Position numbers and translations under genes: made by a program | Assembly (NCBI GenBank): GCA_013397435.1 | Contig: VZRG01000276.1 | Coordinates: 248,001-312,000 of the forward strand | Source: Erythrocercus mccallii | Taxonomy: Eukaryota > Chordata > Aves > Passeriformes > Dicruridae | Direction: 5' to 3' | Length of the DNA stretch: 64,000 nt | In this document: one piece after another, positions 1 through 10,166 of the stretch | How positions within the stretch are numbered: position 1 is the stretch's first letter | Layout of the letters: the number at the start of each line of letters is the position of its first letter | Notes under the pieces: model-generated | The model's database searches: none | What the model saw: the letters and a program-made list of their open reading frames with translations, nothing else | What the model was told of the DNA's origin: nothing

Positions 1-102
1 CGTGGCTCAATTTTTCTATTTTCCAAAATTATCCGAAATTGTAACCAATAAAACCATTTCATTTTTCATTAAATTCAGATTGGCGATTTTTCATTTATAA
101 CA
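1..102 (+). mobile_element. 3' end of an ERV LTR, cut by the window edge
   Basis: This is the last part (end of R plus U5) of a long terminal repeat. It aligns by eye with the end of the complete LTR at 489-1189: both share a CTATTTTCCAAA stretch, a CCGAAAT stretch, an AATAAA polyadenylation signal (here 47-52), the motif GATTGGCGA and the closing ATTTATAACA. The similarity stops exactly after the CA dinucleotide at 101-102, as expected for an LTR end. The 5' part lies outside the window, so length and left target site cannot be read. No primer binding site follows, so there is no sign of a retained internal region. It is probably a solo LTR or the end of a truncated copy. Confidence 0.8.
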
Positions 103-488
103 CATTTCATGAAAGAGATGCTGTACTGGGTCTGTCTAAATGTGAGGTAGAGTTTAGGGGATACTGAGACTTATATAGGCCCTTGGGTTTATGAACCCAG
201 GAGAGACTGTAAAACTTATGCTGTACCAGTAGCTTGCAATGTCTAAAGAGGTGGAGTGAGAGATGTGTGAATACTCTGATGATGTTTCTTTATTGCTCCT
301 TAGCATATGCAAGGCCCACATACATGCTGCTGATACAACAAGCAAGAGAAATATCTCCAGTTTTTCATTCATTGGTGTTTCAGCAAAATTCCTGGCAGAC
401 TCTAGGGCTGCCTGGCCAGTTAGGAGTCAGGGCTGGCTCTGAGCTGCTCAGCACTAGAAGCTGACATCACCATTGGCATTCAGGGGAG
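103..488. other. single-copy spacer between two related LTRs
   Basis: This 386-bp stretch separates the two LTR copies. It has no retroviral primer binding site after the first LTR and no polypurine tract before the second. Short open frames of 72-76 codons occur on both strands and resemble nothing known. The last four bases (GGAG, 485-488) are the left target site duplication of the following LTR. I see nothing else. Confidence 0.5.
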
Positions 489-1189
489 TGTTATAAGTGA
501 ACTTATAATGTAATTCGTGTTATGTTATTTTATAGTAATATTTAGTTTGATTGTAGGAAAAGTAGCTTTTTGTAGAAGTTAAGTTTTTTTCCAGGAAAAT
601 TCAGCAGCACGGAGATGGCTTGGGTGCGGCCCACCGGCAGCACTGATAAGAAACAATCAGCCAAAACCTGCTGGACAGGTTGCAACCACCTCCTTGGGGT
701 CAGGTGCTAATGGGTGGCCAGGAAGAGGACAAAAGACAGGAGCTTTGTCAGCGACCGAGCCTCGGTCGTAAGGACTCAGCCATTAACCTCATTGTCCAGC
801 TCCAAGCACAGCTATAACCAGACAAAAGCAGATTCTACTCAGAACCAGGACCCACCCCGGCAGGCTTCCAGCCACATTGTCCAAATACAGATGACTTCAT
901 CCGCAGCAAGAGAAACCTATTCTCTCCATTGTACACCTTAGCCCCAGGCTATGAAAACCAGTATAAAACCATCTCGCAGAACACATGTCTTCGTGGACGC
1001 AGAGACTGTGTCGTTTGGGCGCAGACTCTGTGACACCAGGAGCCGATCCCCGGGCCGGGTCCTGGGTTTGGGATTCGTTGGCACATTTTTTTCTATTTTC
1101 CAAATTCTTCCGAAATTTGTAAATAATTGTAAATAAAACTTTTTGATTTTTATATTAAAATCGGATTGGCGAATTTTTAATTTATAACA
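489..1189 (+). mobile_element. complete solo LTR of an endogenous retrovirus (701 bp, 4-bp TSD)
   Basis: A long terminal repeat with every diagnostic part visible. It starts TGTTATAA and ends TTATAACA, a perfect 8-bp inverted terminal repeat. It is flanked on both sides by GGAG (485-488 and 1190-1193), a 4-bp target site duplication. A TATA box (TATAAAA, 962-968) and an AATAAA polyadenylation signal (1132-1137) fix the plus orientation and imply a repeat region of roughly 150 bp. The region 600-1075 is more GC-rich than its flanks. No internal retroviral sequence adjoins it, so it arose by recombination between the two LTRs of a provirus. A 4-bp TSD fits class I (gammaretrovirus-like, ERV1) integrases; that family assignment is inference. 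The short frames inside it are not genes. Confidence 0.92.
962..968 (+). promoter_or_regulatory. TATA box of the 489-1189 LTR
   Basis: TATAAAA lies in the LTR 164 bp upstream of the AATAAA signal at 1132-1137, the expected order for U3 promoter and R polyadenylation signal. The GC-rich segment just downstream would contain the start of R. Present-day activity cannot be judged. Confidence 0.6.
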
Positions 1190-1193
1190 GGAG

Positions 1194-4100
1194 GAACAGC
1201 GAGATTTTGGATTCAGGGAAGACACAAGTGGCATGGGAGGGGAAGTTGAAGCTTTTAAGAGCTCCATTCTTGTGCTGCTGTTTTAGGGACAGGAATGGGC
1301 AGGTTTTAGGCCATCCACCTTCACATATACATGAGCACAGGCAGGTAATGAAATGGTCAGCTCTGTCTGCACTCAGGGCTGAGTCTTCTTTCAGTGAAAG
1401 ATTAGTTTAAATATAGATGTTTCTAAGCCAAATGTGAGTTGCTATAATTTTCCTTCTTGTCTGTTAGTCCAGAGCAAATTTTTTTTGTCAGAAATATAAG
1501 TAACCTCCAAATTTATTTTTAAAACTTATTTGTGAAATGTCTTTCTCAGGGGGAATGGTTTTTAAAGGAAATTTCTGTTCTGAAAGAAGCAAAAGTGGGA
1601 TTTAATTTACATCTTTTTAATTTGGGACACATATTCTGGCTGGTATAGTAGTAATTTCTGAGAAATATATGATCTCTAGTTCTTCTCTAAATCACTTTTT
1701 ATCCAGGTGCATGAAAAAAACCCCAAGCCTGAGACCTTTGAAATCTTTTACAGGAAATTACAAGAAAGTCATTCCATCCAGACTTACTTGGCCAGTCTAT
1801 ACGATGCCTTGAAGGTCTTTATGTGGTAAAATATCTCATAAGCCTTCTTCAGCCCTTGATTGTAACAACACAATATTTACTCTTGATGGTATTGGAAGAG
1901 TAATGATACTCAATGAATACCTGTGTGCTGGCTGCTGTAGGGGTGGAAGATCACTGCAGATATCTGAGGCAAAGAATTGTCAGTCATGAAGTCGTCAGAG
2001 TGAGAAAAACTAGATGTATAATTAGCAGAGATGTAATCCAGATATCTGAAAAACCTTAAGTGTCAAATTTGTGCCTAAGAATTTTTTATGGGCTTTGTAC
2101 TTCCTCCGTCTGGTTTTAGGCAGGCCAGGAGTGCAGCCTGAAGGGAAGTGGCAGTGGGGCGATGGCACTGCCAGCTGCTGCTGAGGAAAGTGTGTGCTCT
2201 AGGAAGAGCTGAAGGCCACAGCTGGAACCAGACTGGAGAGTCGGGATAAGTAGCTGCAGACACCCACTGTGTGTACATACATGCATGCAGCTTGTGCTGG
2301 GGCTGGTTGATCATGGAAGCAGCAGCTGTGCTGGCATTGTGTGTCTGCTGAGCCCTGCAGCAGAGATACACATAAAGATTCTGCTTTTGTTACACTGCTT
2401 CCTCAAACAGCCCAACTAATCTGGTAAAAGCATATCTGTACCTGCTCTAGGGGATAGCAGAGCTAAGCTTTGAGATAAGATTTATATTTACTTTAATTTA
2501 TTTAATATTCATAACAAACACAGCAGTTCCAGCAAAGCTTTGCAGGACAACCTGAACCTTGATAAAATAACCACTGCACTGCTAATCTTTGCACAGTGCA
2601 GTGCCATATTTTAGGCAAGACTCACTCTGTTTTTATTGGGATGTTCAATGTAATGTAATACCACAATCTGTCAGTCGATAAAAATGCTATTTCCTCCCCA
2701 GGCTGTATGTGTTCTCACCTGTTACAACAATATTGAAATTATGCCAGTTGCATCATGTTTGTAAACAGTGCCAGATTGAAACTGCATGCCCCATTCTGTA
2801 GGATCATGTCTGTTGTGTGATGTGAGCATCACTCAATGAACCAGCTCCCTTTGTTTTCCCTGGCTTTCTCCTTGACATTTATTTCTGGGAAGGCAGATCC
2901 TGCAAGCAACTTTATCTGTGGGTCAGGAAAAAGACACACTTTAATGCCCTCATACCACATTTATCATCATCTAGCCTGCCTTGCAAAGGTAGCTGCAGAT
3001 GATGTGATGGATAGAGGATGACTTGACTAGTTTTGCTGTGGTTTCTGTTAAGTGCTGTTCTTCATCTTTGGACAAAGAGACACAGTGTTATTTTTTGTGG
3101 CTGTGCCACACAACAGAGCTCTAATCTCTCGGCTCTTCACTGTCTGTGTAAATAACTATTGCCTTTTAAAAGATGTTTTGCCTGATCAGATACTGAAGTT
3201 GCTGTGCTGTGGTGTTTGTCAATGGTACAGAAGAGAACCTGCTTCTCACCCTCCCACCCCCCTGAGGGTAAAAATACTGCAGCATCAAGTGGGGTCGTTT
3301 ATAGTTTAAGTCCCCAAAATAATATAGTTGCAAATTAGATGTACACATTCAGGGAAGGAGACAGGAGAATAGAGAGCTTTGTCATTTAAACTGAAGGTAA
3401 GAACTTTTTTATATTAATGTGATTTTTAACTGTTTCCAGTGTATTATCATTAAAGAGACGTACTGTTAGGAGAGAATGTAGTTGTGTTCCCTGAAGAGCA
3501 GAGTTCAGTGTTGTCATCTTATTTGTTATCCCACTTCATTTCTTGGTGCTCATTTATTCTGTCCCCATCTGCCTCGTTCTCCTTTTAAACAAAGCTTCAA
3601 ACAAATGAGTCCAGGTAGACAGAATTTTCCTCCTTATTGTCAGTGGCAATGTTTTGTTGGTGCCTGTGGTGAAGATTTTCTCAGCCCCTTCTTTCCTCCT
3701 GTCTCTTTGGGAGCAGAACTCAGCATGGGATTGGAGCAGCAACCAGTGGTAGCCATGGCTGGACCCTGTTCTGGTGGCACTGCAGAACCTGGGGTGGTGG
3801 CGCTGCAGAACCTGAGGTGCAGGGGTGCAGGACTGTGCCAAGCAGCTCCTGCCTGAAGGGTGTGCAGAGGCTGATGGAGTACAAGTATGGCCCTGATGAC
3901 TCAGACCCTAGTAATTCATCTAATCCCCTGCTAAATAGTGGCACTAGGAACTGTCTTTTTCTCCTGAATCAGATGAATGAACACAGAATGTGACTGTTGC
4001 CTACTGGCTGTGTTGTATTAAGAGCTGCAAAACCCCCAGAGATTAAATAACATTTCCAGAAATCAATCTCACTAGCTACTTACTGGAGTCTTCTTCTTCC

Positions 4101-5000
4101 TAATATGCAGTGAAGATATAAAAGTCTAAAGCTGCAGTAAAAAAGGTCAGAATATGAATATTCTGTTTTCAGACACTGGATTCCATTGCATTTTTAGAAG
4201 AAGGAGGAAATAGTTATCAAATTACAATGAAGCAACTTTGACAGTAGGAAAATAACTGGTGTGAATTTTTTTTTTTTTGTTTACTATTCTTGGTTAGAGA
4301 ATGAATCTTCTCTTTTCACTGTAAGGCTTGGTCATCGGTTTTAATAAAAATAGCTCAAATGCTGCAATCCTGCTTGTAGCCAGGAAATATCTCCTAATCA
4401 AGAGACATGGAAGAAATTCTGATCTACCTGAGGGAGATCAGAAGCTTTAGAAAACTTACCTTCCAAGGTCTTTGAAAATATAGGAGGATCTGTGGAGTAA
4501 ATAAAATAAGATTATAGATTTGGATTAGTACAGCCCCCAAGATTTATCTGCACCAGAACTGGGCACAGCCCCTTTCTTCCCAGGAGAAGGCTTCATAGCC
4601 AGGCCTTTGCTTATCTTTGTGCCCCAGTGTTCCAGGCAGATCAGGCCTGATGGAGAACATCAAAGTCAAGCTTGGTCCCATCACTTTTGAAAGGCTACTC
4701 CCTACCTCCTATTCCCCATATGTTGCTCAATGTGCCTAGTGACTGTTAAATAGGAGTTATTTTTACTTCTCACTCACTCAGCAAAAACAAACAAAGAAAC
4801 AACACCCCCCAATACACAAAACCCAGGCTTATCTAAAGAAAAGCAGCCACATGTCAGTTTTCTTCTGCAGAGAGTAACTGCTGTTGGGGAGATGCACTTG
4901 TGGTGGATTTGTCCCCTGTGTGGAGGCAGCTGGTGGCTTTGTGCAGGCGCTAGGTGCATCTGGGCGGATATCCATGAGGTTCATCATGTAGGCAGGAGCT
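1194..5000. other. non-repetitive AT-rich DNA, no gene recognised
   Basis: About 3.8 kb with no transposon ends, RNA genes or convincing coding frames. Stop codons occur throughout in all frames; the longest open stretches (95-124 codons near 3480-3860) sit in a locally GC-rich patch around a short tandem repeat and resemble no protein I know. A T-run lies near 4267-4279. Confidence 0.5.
3776..3821 (+). repeat. two-copy 23-bp imperfect tandem repeat
   Basis: GGCACTGCAGAACCTG at 3776 recurs as GGCGCTGCAGAACCTG at 3799, with the rest of the 23-bp unit also mostly conserved. It lies in a GC-rich island of a few hundred bases. It is the reason that open frames on both strands look longer than usual here. 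Confidence 0.7.
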
Positions 5001-8000
5001 CATGCTCTTGACAGGGGCTTGTTGTGCTGAGACTGTCACTGTGAGTAATGGCTGCTGGTGTGATAACTCAATGTAACTATTGGATAGCGAATGACTTAGT
5101 GAGGCTTTTTGTAGAACAACTGTACAGCACAAATTCAAGGTTTTATAAATGGGGACTGGTGTCTGTTGGCATAAATCAGATTACTTGTTTTGCCCTGTAC
5201 TTCCAGCATATTCAATTTGCACCACATAAGACAAATGTATTGTGATTACAGACTGATTTTTACAGATTTTTGCTGCTGAAGGTGGCAATGGTGAAATGCG
5301 CATCTAATGATCTTGCTTCCAAGATTCTCCAAAATTCCTCCCAGCTGTCGCAGGATAAGCCAACCGGCCAGTATGCTGCAGGGCATGGGCTGAACTCTGC
5401 TGTTTTCAGGAGCCACATACTCTCTGCTGCAGAAGGACTGCCAGGTCCTTGTTATAGGTAAGGACTGAGTCTCGCCTTGCATGGGTGCATCCTTTGCACT
5501 ATGGAAAGCAATAGGTTGCACTGCTGATTCTGGAGCCTTCTCCCTGAGTGCCTTTTTTTGGCCTTTGGGACCCAAAAAGCGATGAAGAGAGACTTTAAAT
5601 AAAGCAAATCCAAGCCCCTGGATCAGACAATTTCAGCAACTCTAGACAAAATATTTTCTCTTCCTGCCCACATAACCTTTCTGCAGTTGGCCGTACCCAT
5701 TTTACTCTAGGCTGGTGTCCCACTGATTCTCTTCAGCTCCATCTCTGAGGACTCATGCAGTCAAGTGTTCTTGGTACCCAGTACAAAGTGTGAAGACTGC
5801 ATGAAAAGTTCATTGATGTTTCTGAGACTTACTGTTGACTGTCTGATTCCCAGCCCTTTATTTGGCACAGGTAGCATGTGGTGAATGACAGCACAATAGA
5901 CTGCAAACCAGCTTCCATATTTTAATCTGTTTTTTTCTGCAAGGAGAGGGAAATTTTTCCCTGGCATTCCTCCACAGCTCTGCACAGCCTGAAATTAAAT
6001 TGCTAGAGCACTGCCCTAAGAGATTTTAATTTACATTTCAACAGTCCAAAGTAGCGGATACTAAATCTCCTAGTTGGAGTAATCTTAAGGTTCTGGTTAG
6101 TCATTAAAATTTTTGATACTGGGGAGAAATAGGCATTTAACTGTCAGGATTAAGGTATAATTTTTTTTTTTGCTGTGGAGGGGTATGAGCACAGGAACTC
6201 TGTCCCTCTGTTAGAAGAGTTTAAAAAGGACCAACCCACAGTTTTTAATTATTTCCACCTCAGCTGATGAGTGACACAGGAGAAGCAGACTTGTCTAACC
6301 TAATGCTGCTCAGCCTGGGTGAAGAGGAGAGCATGCAGTTCATCCACCCCTCCTGTACCCCACTGTGCATGATTTATTAACTTACTAGAGACAAAATAAG
6401 GGGCCAGAGAATGTCAGGAAGCTTGATGCATAGGTAAAGGAGGCATGTGCCTAGCAAATGAGGGATATGAGAATGACATTGTTCCCAAAGTCTGTCCCTG
6501 GCAGAGCCTGGGGAGCTGCTGCTATTATTGACCCCTGGGCTGTGGGTGGGAGGCGCAGCCCTGGAACCCCTTTCTTTTCCTACAACTCCCTCATCCTTTG
6601 TCGGGACCTGAGACCACATGAAGCTCTCCAAGGCTGCTCATGGGCTGGCCAGGTGCTTTCCATCCTGCCCTATCCCCAACTACTCCTCTATCCTATAGGA
6701 TGGATTGCCTGTGTTGCTGAGAGGCAGCTCGGCAGCTCCACACTTGTTGGCTTGGACAACCTTAAACAGTGTGTTTTATTCTAAGCTTATTGCAAGAGAA
6801 GACACAGCAGCTGGCGGAAAATTCTGATATGTGTTATGACACATGGGTGGCACAAGGCATCCCACCCTGCCCTCTGCCTGGGCAGCTGCAAGAGGCAATG
6901 CTGCAGTGAGGAAATGGGTCTGGCAGGTGGAGTGAAAACCAAATTACTGTAGTGGGGAGGGAAATCTGTTCCTGGCTTACTGATGCTTAAAAGAAGCCAG
7001 ACTTCTGGCTTCTGCAATTATGTTTCTCTGTTGATCTTCTTTCCTTTCACAAGAAAATCTTTCCCTCACTACCCATACCTGCCTGGTGCAAAGAGGGTGA
7101 TGGAGGGAGTTATGTTCTCACCTGGCGGTGGCTTTTCCAACTTTGTCTCTGTAATGTCCATGCCAAGGGAGAAGGAGATGTGCATAACAACACCTGACAA
7201 CACCTGATGAGGGTCCCCCAGGCTACAGGGCATTGCTGTAGTGCATGGAGCTGTTGCACCTTTATTTTTAAATCTCTTCCTTAGACTGTGGCACATCTGT
7301 GACTTGCTCCTGTGGTGCAATGGATGTCTGTGCCAAAATCTAGAGGCACATTCTAAAAACTTGAAAAATAAGAGGGTGGACATCTGAATACAAAATTCTT
7401 TTAATAAGGTTAGTCTGAAGAATCACATTGCACAGCCATTCTGTGGAGTTACTCTCTTTCTAGATTTGTTGCATTATTTTTTTTTCCTTTGATATGAAAA
7501 ATTTATTTCATTGCTGGGGAAAAACAATGAAACAATGCTGAACAATGCTGATCTGACATCAAAATAACTTTTGATATGAGCAGTTGAAATGCTAAAAGTT
7601 GTATTTTCAGAAATTGAAAGCACATATTAAGTGGAAGAACATTCACCTGATCATTAGCAGTGATCCTCAAGCAGAACAAAGAGGTAAGCTCCAAGCATCC
7701 ATCTGATCAGAAGCTAAAAGGATCTGATTTTACCACTGAGCATGCTGTGGAAACATGGGAGCATGCCTTTATCTCCCTTTATATTTTCTGTGTTGCAATC
7801 TCTTGTCCTTCTTAAGATGTTTTCTGTGTCTTTTCTGTAAAATAAAAGCACCAGTCCCATTTCCCAGACACCCCTCTGCACAACCCACACTGTGAATCTC
7901 ACAGGGTGTTTCTCTGTGTGCTGGAAAAATCAGCTGGGAGGACAGATACAAGTACAATATGCTTACTTTAAACCTAAACCCAAAGTCCCCACACCTAAGC

Positions 8001-9620
8001 TGTTCCTTGACCAGGACCCCTGTTCCTTGAGGGTCACCTTACAGAAACTCTTGGAGCAGCTACAGAGGCCATAAGTGCTGTATGACACTACAAAGAAAGG
8101 AGCCAGGTACCAAGTGCAGATTACTGTAAAAAAGTGATTTGGTTACTTAAAAAGAGGAGAAAAATACAGCAAATGAGAGTATGAGGCAGTCAGTGACCAC
8201 TGATACTGTGTATCTGTCTCCCTTAATGCTTGAAAAATGATTTAAGCTCAGTAGCTGGCTTTAGGGGAATGGAGTACATACTCAGCCCAAGCATAAGCAT
8301 TTTTTCCAGAATAACACAGAAGTTAATGTGCTACAATAAAAGCATCTGCTTTATTTAATGACCCATTTCATCATGTGATTCCTGTCTTTAGCTATGAAAT
8401 GCCAGCAGTTTTCAAGTAGGCTGGGAGTGTCCCAGCACTGATGTGCCTGTTATCTTATTTATGAGAGAAGGAAAGAAGTGAATGAGAGCTGTAAATTATT
8501 TCTGTCAGTTCTGGAGTTGTCCTCTTCTGATGGCCTGGCATGATGGCCTCTAGGGAAACTTCTTATGGCAAGCAGAAATCTTCTCCTTGCCCTTCTTCCT
8601 GCTCTCTACTGTTCAAAAACATTGTGTTTTTACATTGTGTTTACAAGTAAAATGCCAAAAATGTTTTGGAGGTGCTCTGGTGTTGGACTGCAGACTCTGC
8701 AAGGCAGCACTGGAGCTTCCCTCATGCAATACAGATGGGGGTGGGTCATTCAGAGATGCTGCTCTAACACTTGCCACTCCTCTTTGCTTCATCCTCTGCC
8801 ATGGAGAGTAAAACAGATGAGTTCTGCTCTTGCTGTCCAGAAACTAATCTGGTTAATGATAAACAGTGACTGTAAATTATGCTACTTTATGGAATATACT
8901 GGAGCAGATGAGGTCAGTTACCTACAATCACACATTCTACTCATTTCTCTAGAAAAGTTATATTAAAAGAATGAGGTACAGTAAAATATAATTACTTAGC
9001 AAGTGTTGCTAACTGTCCCTTTTGTATTAAAGGTGAAAAGACTTCTCCACTTCACACATTTCTCTAGCTTGTTCTTCATAGCTCGTTCCTTCAGACACTC
9101 CTTTATAGTCCTTTCTGGTATGCACTCAGTTCAGAATAGCCACAGTGGAATTCCCAGCAGGTATGTGGAAAGCTGCACAAAAAGCATAATAGCTACAAAG
9201 TTAATTTTCAAACTGTAGCCTGCTTACACATTTGTTACAGCTCTACTGTGGAAAAAAATAGGAAACAAAGGTTTTCAACAGGCAATTGGAAGTAAAGTTC
9301 ATGCCACCATTGATTCTCCTACCTCATATGAGAGGGTTAATTCAATCCAGATTATTTCTGTAATCCATTTCCTAGCACACTTCTGTGAGTGGCTGTGCTG
9401 CCTGAATGGAGGAGGAGTAGTGGAAAGAGGGGATGGCCTTTTCCTCACAATGTCACCACTGATGCTGGGTTGAGTGATCCAGGCACCAGTGGCTCTCCAG
9501 CCAGAGGGGGCCTCTGGAGACCCTTTTGGCAGTGGGAAGTGTCCTGCAGCTGATCCATGAAATGACCGTAAATAGACAAACACATACTCTTCCCAGGTGA
9601 GTGTGTTAATGTGATATAAG
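5001..9620. other. non-repetitive DNA, no gene recognised
   Basis: About 4.6 kb with no recognised repeat or gene. An open frame at 5270-5461 ends at a perfect-looking 5' splice site (ATAG/GTAAGG near 5457-5462), but no acceptor or homology supports an exon. A frame at 8565-8966 begins with a hydrophobic, signal-peptide-like stretch (MASRNLLLALLPALYC) but is otherwise unlike a protein. The sequence up to 9620 is host flank of the LTR that follows. Confidence 0.45.
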
Positions 9621-9626
9621 ATGAAG

Positions 9627-10160
9627 TGTGAGGAAGCGACGGCACCAGGGACAGCGAGGAGAGAGAGATCTTTGGATATCAGGGCTGCTCTTAGGACCCG
9701 TGGTTTATTGCAGGGGTCGTGGGTGGCACAGCTTGCCCTCAGCTGCCAGTCCCAGCTGAGAGCAGGTCCCAAAGAGAGCGAGATTTCCTGTTCATTACAT
9801 TATATCTCTTTCTGTGTTGAATATTCTGATTTACACTAACCAACCCGTACAAGCTACAAAACCTACAGAATTTACATACAGCCTATGAGAACTACTACAT
9901 TAACATACCGTGCCACATTCCAAAACCTTAATAGTTAGTTTCTAGTCACCTTCTCCCTGCCACCTTAGCAGGGCCCATCCCCTTGAACCCCTGGCATCCC
10001 TTTGTCTGCCAGGAGTACTGCTCAATCACTGTTTTCCTGTTTGGCATTCTACAATTCAAAGCTTGCTTTCAATTCTATTTCTCCTGCACATTTCACACTC
10101 TTAGAATCTCTTGCCAAGCAATCATATTTGTAGGGTTTTCCTATCTCACCCTCCCCAACA
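9627..10160 (-). mobile_element. ERVK-like solo LTR (534 bp, 6-bp TSD)
   Basis: Read on the minus strand this LTR begins TGTTGGGGAGGGTGAG (at 10160) and ends GTCGCTTCCTCACA (at 9627). It is flanked by a perfect 6-bp duplication ATGAAG (9621-9626 and 10161-10166). A GATATAAT TATA-like box (minus, 9799-9806) precedes an AATAAA signal (minus, 9704-9709) by about 90 bp, and the 77 bp between the signal and the low-coordinate boundary fit a short R plus U5. The 6-bp TSD and the short R point to a class II (beta/alpharetrovirus-like, ERVK) element; the U5 wording is one I associate with avian ERVK LTRs. There is no internal region on either side, so it is a solo LTR. Confidence 0.92.
9799..9806 (-). 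promoter_or_regulatory. TATA-like box of the 9627-10160 LTR
   Basis: On the minus strand GATATAAT lies about 90 bp upstream of AATAAA (9704-9709). Its position within the LTR, bounded by the TSDs, is the only support for promoter function. Confidence 0.45.
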
Positions 10161-10166
10161 ATGAAG

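Noticed and set aside
8565..8966. 133-codon frame with a signal-peptide-like start
   Set aside because: Only the first 20 residues look like a secretion signal; there is no recognisable mature domain, and a second frame is open in the same region.
9299..9772. 157-codon minus-strand frame
   Set aside because: Its first third lies inside the ERVK-like LTR (beyond 9627) and the rest in unique flank, so it is a chance fusion across an insertion boundary.
9949..9961. A polypurine tract next to a 322-bp LTR ending at 9948
   Set aside because: I first placed the LTR start here, with internal ERV sequence to the right. The exact 6-bp duplication ATGAAG at 9621 and 10161 and the TGTTGGGG start at 10160 show that the LTR is 534 bp long and solo.
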